Below, piece by piece: positions 36,025 to 42,317 of a DNA stretch of 42,317 nt (positions are counted from its first letter, which is position 1; each line of letters opens with the position of its first letter). Source of the DNA: an uncultured Oscillibacter sp. (GTDB lineage Bacteria; Bacillota; Clostridia; Oscillospirales; Oscillospiraceae). Where the stretch lies: the NCBI GenBank assembly GCA_946183175.1, contig CAMHBH010000002.1, forward strand, positions 1-42,317, read 5' to 3'. The notes below the pieces were generated by a model, which ran no database searches, had not been told where the DNA came from, and worked only from the letters and a program-made list of their open reading frames with translations. The translations under genes were made by a program, and so were the position numbers.

Positions 36025-37653
36025 TTACGGCTGATAGGTTTGCTGGATATACTTGCTTTCCCAGAGCGGGTCTTGATACGTCCCGTAGCCCGACAGGCGG
36101 CACTCCTGAAACAAATCGTCGGCGATTTCCAGAATCACGCTCCGCAGTTCCAGATTCTCCGTGAACTTGCGCGGAATCGCGCCGTAGCCCAGACGCGCCC
36201 CCAGAATATTCCCCGCCACGGCCCCGGTCGAGTCGCTGTCGCCGTCGTGGTTGACGGCGGCGATAATGCCCCGCTCGAAGTCGGTTTCGTACTTCAGGGC
36301 GCAGTAGACGGCGATTGCAAGCGTCTCCTCGGCGACCCAGCCCTTGCCCAGTCGCCGGATTGCGTCAAGGTCTGCCATGCCGGACGCTGACAAGTCCACA
36401 GCCTTGCGCGTAAGCGACACAAACTCCTCCATGTGTTTCGCGCCCGGAAACAGCCCGGGAATCGTATTCAGCGCGTCGGTCACGGCGGAAAGTACGGTTT
36501 CCCGTTCGTTTTCGGCCAGCCTCCGGACGATATGCGCGAGGGCGGCGGCGGGAATGTAGCCTAACTCGTGCCCGTGTGTCAGCGCGGCGGCCTCCGCCGC
36601 TATCCGGTCGGAAGTCTCAATGGAGACTTTGTTATAACAAGTCGGCTCGGCGAAAAACAGTCCGACGGGCGCGACGCGCATGACACCGCCGCAACCCTTA
36701 CTGTGATTAATCGGCTCCTCAATCGTCCCCAGACGCCCGCCCGACAGCGCCGACATACACGTATTCCCCGGCGCACGCGTATGGTACAGCCCGGGCACGT
36801 TCAACAGCCACGACGTATAATATTCGTCCGCTTTCGGGGCCTGATTTCTTTGTGTCCTGTACCAGTCGCGATAGGCGCCGTCCAGGTAGCCCCACGGGAG
36901 GCCGATACCGCGTGTGGAAACTCTCGTGTCCCCGAACAGCAGGCCGTTCGCGGTGAAAAGCGTCATCTGCGTATCGTCGGAGATTTGCGCCACGCCGCCG
37001 CGGAGTTTGTATTCCGTGATTCCGCGCGGCCCGTACTCCCGGAAAATGTCGTCCGCCGTCCGGAACTCCACCGCGTACCCCAGCGCGTCCCCGGCCGCGC
37101 CGCCAATCATACACCCCCGGAACTTGTTCAAATCCCGCCGGACGGGCTTTTCGTCCTGCCGGGCGGCTTCCCGTATTTTCAATGCCTCCCGCGCCATCAT
37201 CAGCGACGCCCCCAGAAGGTTTTGCCCCTTCCAGTTCTCCATATTCGCGCGGCCCGGGTCTTTCGTCGACACGCCGATACCCCAGACTTTGTCCGCAAAG
37301 GCGCATTCCGCGAGAATATCGTCGCCCGTGTCGAGAAGTTTCCGTTTCAGTTCGGCATTCTGCCCGAATTTCGCGAGCAGTCCCCGGTACACGACCGCCT
37401 GCCGGACTGCACTCCATGCGGCGTCGTTGTAGTCCGACACCTCCCGGCCCAGCGCCTTGACTTTCTCCGGGTTCGATTCCTCCAGAATCTTCTTTGCCGT
37501 TTTGCTGTCGCCGAAAATAACCGCTTTCTGGTACATCATGTATTGTTCCATCGAGCGGAACAGTACCCCGTCCAGCGTGAACTCCGACGGATACCAGTTA
37601 CTTAAATATCCGTTTTCGTCCTCCGGCCTGTGAAACAGTCGCACACGATACAA
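36025..37653 (-). CDS. NADAR - ADP-ribosylglycohydrolase fusion protein
   Basis: About 542 residues joining two ADP-ribose enzymes. The start is probably TTG 37653, eight bases after AAAGGAGG; a GTG at 37659 lies only two bases from it. The N-terminal part (about 5-170) is NADAR/YbiA-like: NGYLSNWYPSEFTLDG, SMEQYMMYQKAVIFGD, FADKVWGIGVSTKDP, NLLGASLMMARE. NADAR members remove ADP-ribose from guanine or act on N-glycosidic bonds of nucleotides. The rest is ADP-ribosylglycohydrolase (DraG): GCMIGGAAGDALGYAVEF, SDDTQMTLFTANGL, HSKGCGGVMRVAP, and VNHDGDSDSTGAVAGN, with the metal-binding aspartates present. Cytoplasmic, single gene, own promoter. No ADP-ribosyltransferase toxin is adjacent. Likely a broad eraser of ADP-ribosylation, possibly protective. 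Confidence 0.9.
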   Translation of the reverse strand: MYRVRLFHRPEDENGYLSNWYPSEFTLDGVLFRSMEQYMMYQKAVIFGDSKTAKKILEESNPEKVKALGREVSDYNDAAWSAVRQAVVYRGLLAKFGQNAELKRKLLDTGDDILAECAFADKVWGIGVSTKDPGRANMENWKGQNLLGASLMMAREALKIREAARQDEKPVRRDLNKFRGCMIGGAAGDALGYAVEFRTADDIFREYGPRGITEYKLRGGVAQISDDTQMTLFTANGLLFGDTRVSTRGIGLPWGYLDGAYRDWYRTQRNQAPKADEYYTSWLLNVPGLYHTRAPGNTCMSALSGGRLGTIEEPINHSKGCGGVMRVAPVGLFFAEPTCYNKVSIETSDRIAAEAAALTHGHELGYIPAAALAHIVRRLAENERETVLSAVTDALNTIPGLFPGAKHMEEFVSLTRKAVDLSASGMADLDAIRRLGKGWVAEETLAIAVYCALKYETDFERGIIAAVNHDGDSDSTGAVAGNILGARLGYGAIPRKFTENLELRSVILEIADDLFQECRLSGYGTYQDPLWESKYIQQTYQP

Positions 37654-37674
37654 GTCCACCGCCTCCTTTGTTCC

Positions 37675-37703
37675 ATTTTAGCATACGGGTACCGCGCGCG
37701 CAA
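37675..37703 (-). promoter_or_regulatory. Promoter of the NADAR-DraG gene
   Basis: On the minus strand TTGCGC, 17-base spacer, TAAAAT, about 15 bases before the ribosome-binding region. Confidence 0.5.
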
Positions 37704-37774
37704 GGGCGGTTTCGTCGAAAACGCCGAAATTCCGTATTTCCCGGCGTTCACGCGCGGAGAATCGCGGATTCCGC

Positions 37775-37803
37775 TTGACTTTTCTGCTTTGAAGGTTTAT
37801 AGT
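37775..37803 (+). promoter_or_regulatory. Promoter of the symporter/amidohydrolase operon
   Basis: TTGACT, 17-base spacer, TATAGT, then AAAGGA before the ATG at 37842. Confidence 0.65.
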
Positions 37804-37841
37804 GTTAAAGCTGTAAAGCAAAAGAAAGGACTGGTTTCTTT

Positions 37842-39269
37842 ATGGTTTTGAAAGCGCTCATGCTGGTGGTATTCTTCGGGCTGATGGTCGGAATCGGCCT
37901 CTACTGCCGCCGCAACGCCACCGATGTCGACGGCTTCGTACTCGGCGGGCGCTCCGTCGGGCCGTGGCTGACCGCCTTCGCCTACGGCACTTCCTATTTC
38001 TCGGCGGTCGTGTTCGTCGGCTACGCCGGGCAATTCGGCTGGCGCTACGGTATGGCCGCCACATGGGCCGGTATCGGGAATGCCCTCCTCGGCTCCCTGC
38101 TCGCCTGGGCCGTACTCGGTCGCCGTACCCGTATCATGACGCAGCACCTTTCCAGCGCCACTATGCCGGAGTTCTTCGGCAAACGCTTCGGCAGTCACTC
38201 CCTCAAAATCTCCGCCTCCGTGATTATCTTCATCTTCCTCATTCCCTACACCGCAAGCCTTTACAACGGCCTCTCGCGCCTCTTCGGAATGGCCTTCCAC
38301 ATCGACTACTCCGTGTGCGTCGTCGTCATGGCCGTGCTGACGGGTATCTATGTCATCGCCGGGGGCTACATGGCTACCGCTATCAACGATTTCATCCAGG
38401 GCATTATCATGCTCTTCGGAATCTGCGCCGTAATTGCCGCCGTACTCCACAGCCGGGGCGGCTTCCTCGCCGCGCTCGACGGCCTTTCGCGTGTCAGTGA
38501 CCCGCTGGTGTCGGACGCCCCCGGCGTGTTCAACTCCTTCTTCGGCCCCGACCCCGTGAACCTCCTCGGCGTCGTTATCCTGACTTCCCTCGGTACCTGG
38601 GGCCTCCCCCAAATGGTACAGAAATTCTACGCTATCAAGAGTGAGGAAGCGGTCAACAAGGGTACCGTGATTTCCACGCTCTTCGCGTTCGTCGTCGCGG
38701 GCGGGTGCTACTTCCTCGGCGGCTTCGGACGCCTCTTCTCCGACGTGATTCAAGTCACCGAAAACGGCGTCCCCGTCGGCGGCTACGACGCCGTCATCCC
38801 CTCCATGCTCTCCGGCCTCCCCGATATCTTAATCGCCGTCGTCGTCATCCTCGTGCTCTCCGCGTCCATGTCTACGCTCTCCTCTCTCGTACTCGCTTCC
38901 TCCTCCACGCTCACACTCGACTTTATCAAAGACCTGTTTTTCCCCGGCATGAACCAGAAACGGCAAGTTTCCATTATGCGCGCCCTGATTGTCGTCTTTA
39001 TCGCCGTGTCCGTCGTACTGGCGATTATCCAGTACCGCTCCAGCGTGACCTTTATCGCGCAACTCATGGGCGTAAGCTGGGGCGCACTCGCGGGGGCCTT
39101 CCTCGCGCCGTTCCTCTACGGCCTCTACTGGCGGCGTACAACTAAAATCGCCTGCTGGGTCAGCTTCGTATTCTCTACCGTCGTCATGCTCGCGAATATC
39201 TTCGTCCGCTCGAGTTTCCCCGTACTGATTCAGTCCCCGATTAACGCGGGCGCGTTAATCGGGGACTGA
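37842..39269 (+). pseudogene. Sodium:solute symporter interrupted near its 3' end
   Basis: SSS-family transporter: a Na+-coupled permease with TM helices throughout. Helix 1 is LKALMLVVFFGLMVGIGLY, followed by GGRSVGPWLTAFAYGTSYFSAVVFVG (family SxxSF-like region) and AGGYMATAINDFIQG. The frame stops at 39269 inside an insertion. Removing 54 bases (39257-39310) restores the original frame, which continues AFCMLAGLVIVPLVSLF, the last TM helix, to a stop at 39453-39455. There it would overlap the amidohydrolase ATG as ATGA. So the intact gene was 37842-39455, about 519 residues, and the present one lacks its last helix. It may still be partly functional. The substrate is unknown. Confidence 0.85.
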
Positions 39270-39285
39270 ATCAGTACGGGGAAAC
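39214..39285. repeat. 72-bp near-perfect palindrome (35-bp arms, 2-base centre)
   Basis: Arms 39214-39248 and 39251-39285 are exact reverse complements around GG. The left arm is native gene sequence; the right arm lies in the 54-base insertion. As RNA it would be a very stable hairpin ending the truncated symporter frame. Confidence 0.95.
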
Positions 39286-39310
39286 AGTCCCCGATTAACG
39301 CGGGCGCGTT
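39231..39310 (+). repeat. 26-bp direct repeat marking a 54-bp insertion
   Basis: CAGTCCCCGATTAACGCGGG plus CGCGTT occurs at 39231-39256 and again at 39285-39310, a 54-base shift. Together with the palindrome this is the signature of a template-switch (fold-back) duplication. Confidence 0.95.
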
Positions 39311-39451
39311 CTGCATGCTCGCCGGATTGGTGATTGTCCCGCTTGTCAGCCTGTTCACGCCCGCCCCCGACAAGAATCTCGTCGACGGCGCGTTCTCCTG
39401 CTACGACCGGAAAGTCACGGTTCGCCAAAGCGAGGCCCTCGGAGACCCGGA

Positions 39452-40300
39452 ATGATTATCGACATCCACACGCATACTTTCCCCGGCAAAATTGCCGCCG
39501 CGACGGTGTACAAACTGCAAGCCGCCGCGCATATCCGCCCCTTCACCGACGGCACGGTAGACGCCCTGCGGGCGTCCATGCGGGCGGCGGGCGTCGACTA
39601 CTCCGTCAATCTGCCCGTCGCCACGTCCGCGCGGCAAGTCCGGGGAATCAACGACGCGGCGGCGCGTACCAATGACACCCGGGAGACCGGGGTGCTGTCC
39701 TTCGGGGCCATGCACCCCGACTACGGCGACTGGCGCGACGAACTCGGACGCGTCGCCGCGCTGGGGATACGGGGTATCAAGCTACATCCGCCGTACCAGG
39801 GCGCGGACTTCGACGACATCCGCTATCTGCGTATCCTCGACCGCGCCGGGGAACTCGGCCTCGCCGTACTCGTACACGCCGGGCTTGACATCGGCCTCCC
39901 GGACGAGAACCGCGTCACGCCCGCCATGATAGCCCGGGCCGTCCGGCAGACCGGGCCTGTAAAGCTGATTTGCGCGCATATGGGCGGCTGGCGGCAGTGG
40001 GACGCCGTGGAAGAACTCCTCCCCGAAACGGGCGTGTACCTCGACACCTCGTTTTCGCTCGGGCGGATTACGCCCAACGGCGACGGCTACCCGTGGACAG
40101 AAGCGGAACTTCCGTTGATGGACGCCGCGCAATTCGTGCGGATTGTGCGGAAATTCGGCGCGGAGCGTATCCTGTTCGGGACGGATTCGCCGTGGGGCGG
40201 ACAGGCGGAGGCACTACGCCTCTTTCGGGAACTCCCGCTCACGGACGCCGAACAGTCGGCGATTCTCGGCGGCAACGCCGCGCGGCTTCTGGGATTGTAA
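39452..40300 (+). CDS. Amidohydrolase-family metal-dependent hydrolase/decarboxylase
   Basis: A 282-residue TIM-barrel enzyme of the amidohydrolase_2 type. Metal ligands: HxH in DIHTHT at the first strand, GIKLHPPYQG, VHAGLDIG, CAHMGGWR, and FGTDSPWGG with the terminal Asp. Such proteins hydrolyse C-N or C-O bonds or decarboxylate aromatic acids; the substrate is not readable. The ATG overlaps the original symporter stop (ATGA), so uptake and hydrolysis of one compound is likely, and translation may now suffer because the symporter frame stops early. Followed by an intrinsic terminator. Confidence 0.88.
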   Translation: MIIDIHTHTFPGKIAAATVYKLQAAAHIRPFTDGTVDALRASMRAAGVDYSVNLPVATSARQVRGINDAAARTNDTRETGVLSFGAMHPDYGDWRDELGRVAALGIRGIKLHPPYQGADFDDIRYLRILDRAGELGLAVLVHAGLDIGLPDENRVTPAMIARAVRQTGPVKLICAHMGGWRQWDAVEELLPETGVYLDTSFSLGRITPNGDGYPWTEAELPLMDAAQFVRIVRKFGAERILFGTDSPWGGQAEALRLFRELPLTDAEQSAILGGNAARLLGL

Positions 40301-40305
40301 AAACG

Positions 40306-40338
40306 CGGACAGAGGAAACGTTTCCTCTGTCCGTTTTT
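40306..40338 (+). terminator. Intrinsic terminator after the amidohydrolase gene
   Basis: CGGACAGAGGAAAC-GTTTCCTCTGTCCG is a 28-base perfect palindrome followed by TTTTT, six bases after the stop. The best classical terminator in the window. Confidence 0.9.
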
Positions 40339-40340
40339 CG

Positions 40341-41975
40341 TCAACCCTTGTTCTGGCTTTCGACAAGGCGCGTTGCCCCGTAGATTTCGCGCAGTTTCGG
40401 CTTCTCGATTTTGCCCGTAGGGTTGCGCGGCACGTCGGCGAAAATAATCTTGCGCGGGCGCTTGTAGCGCGGCAAGTCCATACAGAACTTTTGAATTTCC
40501 TCTTCCGTACACGTTTCTCCCTCGCGGACTTGGATAATCGCGGCGGCGATTTCGCCCAGTCGCGGGTCGGGCAGTCCGATAACCGCCACGTCGTGAATTT
40601 TCGGGTGGGTGTGCAAGAAGTCCTCAATCTGTACCGGGTACAGGTTCTCGCCGCCGGAAATAATCACGTCCTTCTTGCGGTCCACCAGAAAATAGAATCC
40701 GTCGGGGTCCTGCTTGGCCATGTCGCCCGTATGGAGCCAGCCGTCTTTCAGGACTTCCGCCGTGGCCTTGGGGTCGTGGTAGTAACAGCGCATGACGCCC
40801 GGGCCCTTTACGCACAGTTCGCCCACGTCGCCCTGCGGTACGGTTTTCCCCTGCTCGTCGACAATCTTGCACTTCCAGCCGAACCCCGGCACGCCAATCG
40901 CGCCGACTTTGCGGATGTTCTCCAGCCCCAAATGCACACAGCCCGGGCCGGTCGATTCCGAAAGGCCGTAGTTGGTGTCGTACTTGTGGTGCGGGAAATA
41001 CTCCATCCAGCGCTTGATGAGCGACGGCGGCACGGGCTGCGCGCCGATGTGCATGAGCCGCCACTGCGAAAGCTGATAGTCTTCCAGCCGCAAGTCGCCG
41101 CGGTCGAGGGCCGCTAACAAGTCCTGACACCACGGCACGAGCAGCCAGACGATAGTACAGCCCTCCCGCGTGACCGCTTCCAGTATCGCTTTCGGGGAGT
41201 TGCTTTTGAGAAGCACGGCTTTCCCGCCCGTGTAGAGGGAGCCGAACCAGTGCATTTTCGCGCCGGTGTGGTAGAGCGGCGGAATACACAGGAATACGTC
41301 GTCGTGTGTGGTCTCGTGGTGTACGGCCTCCATGCGCGCCGACTGCGACAGCGCCGTGTGGTCGAGAAGGATGGCTTTCGGGAATCCGGTCGTACCGGAG
41401 GAGTAGTAGATGGCGGCCTCGTCGGTGTCCTGCACGAGGATTTTCGGGGCAGCGGAGGAACAATTCGCGGTGGCGTCGTGGTAGCTCTCGGCGAACGACG
41501 GACAGCTCTGGCCGACATAGAACAGAATCCGGTTCAGGCCGATACTGTCGACGATTTCCTCGACGCGCCCGATGAACTCCGGGCCGAAAAACAGCACGTC
41601 GGCGTCGGCGAGTTTAAGGCAGTATTCGATTTCGTCGGCGGTGTAGCGGAAGTTGAGCGGGACGGCGACCGCGCCCGTCTTCAGGACGCCGAAGTAAATC
41701 GGGAGCCACTCCAGGCAGTTCATGAGCAGAATCGCGACTTTCTGTCCCTTGCGCACGCCGCGCGACAACAGCAGATTCGCGACGCGGTTGGCCTTCTCGT
41801 CGAACACGCTCCAGGTAATCTGCCGGACGTAGGGCGTGGGGGCCGTGGGCTGGATAAGCTCGTACTCTTTCCAAGTGACGCGCGGGGCCTCCTGTATGTC
41901 CGGGTTCATCTCGACCAGACAGATTTCCTCGCCGTAGAGTTTGCTGTTGCGTTCCAGCAGGTCGGTAATGGGCAT
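40341..41975 (-). CDS. Acyl-CoA synthetase (AMP-forming, class I adenylate-forming)
   Basis: Activates a fatty, aryl or branched acid to acyl-AMP and then acyl-CoA. The ATG at 41975 is chosen for GAAAGGATG about ten bases upstream; the track start lies above the promoter. The 544 residues have the expected length. Visible are the helical N-terminal domain ITDLLERNSKLYGEE, KVAILLMNCLEWLPIYFGVLKTGAVAVPLN, phosphate loop YYSSGTTGFPKAILL, YGLSESTGPG, the adenine/ribose motif GWLHTGDMAKQDPDGFYF, hinge DRKKDVIISGGENLYP, and the catalytic Lys in NPTGKIEKPKL. Cytoplasmic; monocistronic, convergent with the amidohydrolase gene. Substrate not assignable. Confidence 0.93.
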   Translation of the reverse strand: MPITDLLERNSKLYGEEICLVEMNPDIQEAPRVTWKEYELIQPTAPTPYVRQITWSVFDEKANRVANLLLSRGVRKGQKVAILLMNCLEWLPIYFGVLKTGAVAVPLNFRYTADEIEYCLKLADADVLFFGPEFIGRVEEIVDSIGLNRILFYVGQSCPSFAESYHDATANCSSAAPKILVQDTDEAAIYYSSGTTGFPKAILLDHTALSQSARMEAVHHETTHDDVFLCIPPLYHTGAKMHWFGSLYTGGKAVLLKSNSPKAILEAVTREGCTIVWLLVPWCQDLLAALDRGDLRLEDYQLSQWRLMHIGAQPVPPSLIKRWMEYFPHHKYDTNYGLSESTGPGCVHLGLENIRKVGAIGVPGFGWKCKIVDEQGKTVPQGDVGELCVKGPGVMRCYYHDPKATAEVLKDGWLHTGDMAKQDPDGFYFLVDRKKDVIISGGENLYPVQIEDFLHTHPKIHDVAVIGLPDPRLGEIAAAIIQVREGETCTEEEIQKFCMDLPRYKRPRKIIFADVPRNPTGKIEKPKLREIYGATRLVESQNKG

Positions 41976-42036
41976 AAAAGCAACATCCTTTCCGTTCTTT
42001 TGCGCTTTTATGGTTTTCGCCTCTAAAGCAACCGTA

Positions 42037-42065
42037 AGCATAGCCCATCCGGCGCGGATTGTCAA
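42037..42065 (-). promoter_or_regulatory. Promoter of the acyl-CoA synthetase gene
   Basis: On the minus strand TTGACA, 17-base spacer, TATGCT, about 55 bases before the ATG. Confidence 0.7.
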
Positions 42066-42130
42066 GACCAAATTCTTCCTTTTCTGTCACGGGGCGCACT
42101 TCTAACGGGCGTAAACCTTGACGAAATCTG

Positions 42131-42158
42131 TTGACATCCGACGCAATCGGAGTATAAT
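42131..42158 (+). promoter_or_regulatory. Promoter of the gene leaving the window
   Basis: Perfect TTGACA, 16-base spacer, perfect TATAAT. Transcription from about 42165 would carry a leader of about 108 bases. Confidence 0.85.
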
Positions 42159-42185
42159 GTACGGAGCATGATAGGGGCATTCGTT

Positions 42186-42249
42186 TCATGACTTCACGGA
42201 GCGCGTCCGCGGGAGAGGGCGCGTGAAGTCGTGCGCTGTCATGACTTCA
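42186..42249 (+). promoter_or_regulatory. Structured leader with two mutually exclusive hairpins
   Basis: Segment 1 GACTTCACG (42190-42198) pairs perfectly with segment 2 CGTGAAGTC (42222-42230). Segment 3 GACTTCA (42243-42249), part of a repeated TCATGACTTCA, can instead pair with the TGAAGTC of segment 2. This competing 1:2 versus 2:3 layout just before the ribosome site is how attenuators and riboswitches are built; no known class is recognised. Confidence 0.45.
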
Positions 42250-42272
42250 TCTTTCGCTAAGGAGTGAGACGC

Positions 42273-42317
42273 ATGAAAAAAGTGTCGCGGCGCGTCATGG
42301 CCTTCCTGCCCATGATG
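42273..42317 (+). CDS. Start of a gene truncated by the window edge
   Basis: AAGGAG seven bases before ATG opens MKKVSRRVMAFLPMM, a basic then hydrophobic start that could be a signal peptide. Only 15 codons are inside the window, so no function can be given. Confidence 0.7.
   Translation, partial: MKKVSRRVMAFLPMM

Overview
The window looks like chromosome from a GC-rich Bacillota, most likely a gut Clostridia (Oscillospirales-like). This placement is inferred from several things. The groESL operon carries a textbook CIRCE operator and uvrA a LexA-type box. There is a YerC/YecD-type TrpR regulator, and a cluster of indolepyruvate:ferredoxin oxidoreductase, aryl-CoA ligase and ACT protein typical of amino-acid-fermenting anaerobes. 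Ribosome-binding sites are strong AGGAGG types with frequent GTG/TTG starts. I saw no rRNA, tRNA, integrase, transposase or phage structural gene. Most lines of the ORF track are GC-driven shadows.

Layout. 1-0.5 kb: the 3' end of a CcsA-type cytochrome c biogenesis gene. 0.5-7.3 kb: a two-gene minus-strand operon with its own strong promoter, encoding a 1909-residue STAND-type P-loop protein and a 352-residue partner ending in a HEPN-like RNxxxH motif. This is the best candidate for an undescribed conflict or defence system. 7.5-12.3 kb: metG, a HAD phosphatase, an RNA methyltransferase and an MNT/HEPN toxin-antitoxin pair. 12.4-14.4 kb: groES-groEL. 14.5-15.1 kb: two small overlapping genes, the second DUF4160-like. 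15.1-17.1 kb: asd-dapA (lysine/diaminopimelate). 17.18-17.31 kb: two type I-E-like CRISPR repeats framed by an 11-bp inverted repeat, with no cas genes. 17.4-18.4 kb: queA. 18.4-19.0 kb: a gene graveyard containing a frameshifted MBOAT acyltransferase remnant. 19.1-20.5 kb: a lipoprotein alpha/beta hydrolase. 20.6-23.4 kb: uvrA.

23.7-29.5 kb is a Ca2+-type P-ATPase followed by terD-terD-AIM24/TIGR00266-TerA-like genes, probably one envelope/metal-stress unit. An unrecognised 534-residue protein converges on it at 29.6-31.2 kb. 31.5-36.0 kb holds the TrpR-like regulator and iorA-iorB-aryl-CoA ligase-ACT, an aromatic 2-oxoacid/aryl-acid module. 36.0-37.7 kb is a NADAR-ADP-ribosylglycohydrolase fusion. 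37.8-40.3 kb is a sodium:solute symporter interrupted near its 3' end by a 54-bp inverted-duplication insertion, then an amidohydrolase. 40.3-42.0 kb is an acyl-CoA synthetase. The window ends in the first 15 codons of a gene whose leader can form two mutually exclusive hairpins.

All family calls are by eye from motifs; no searches were run.
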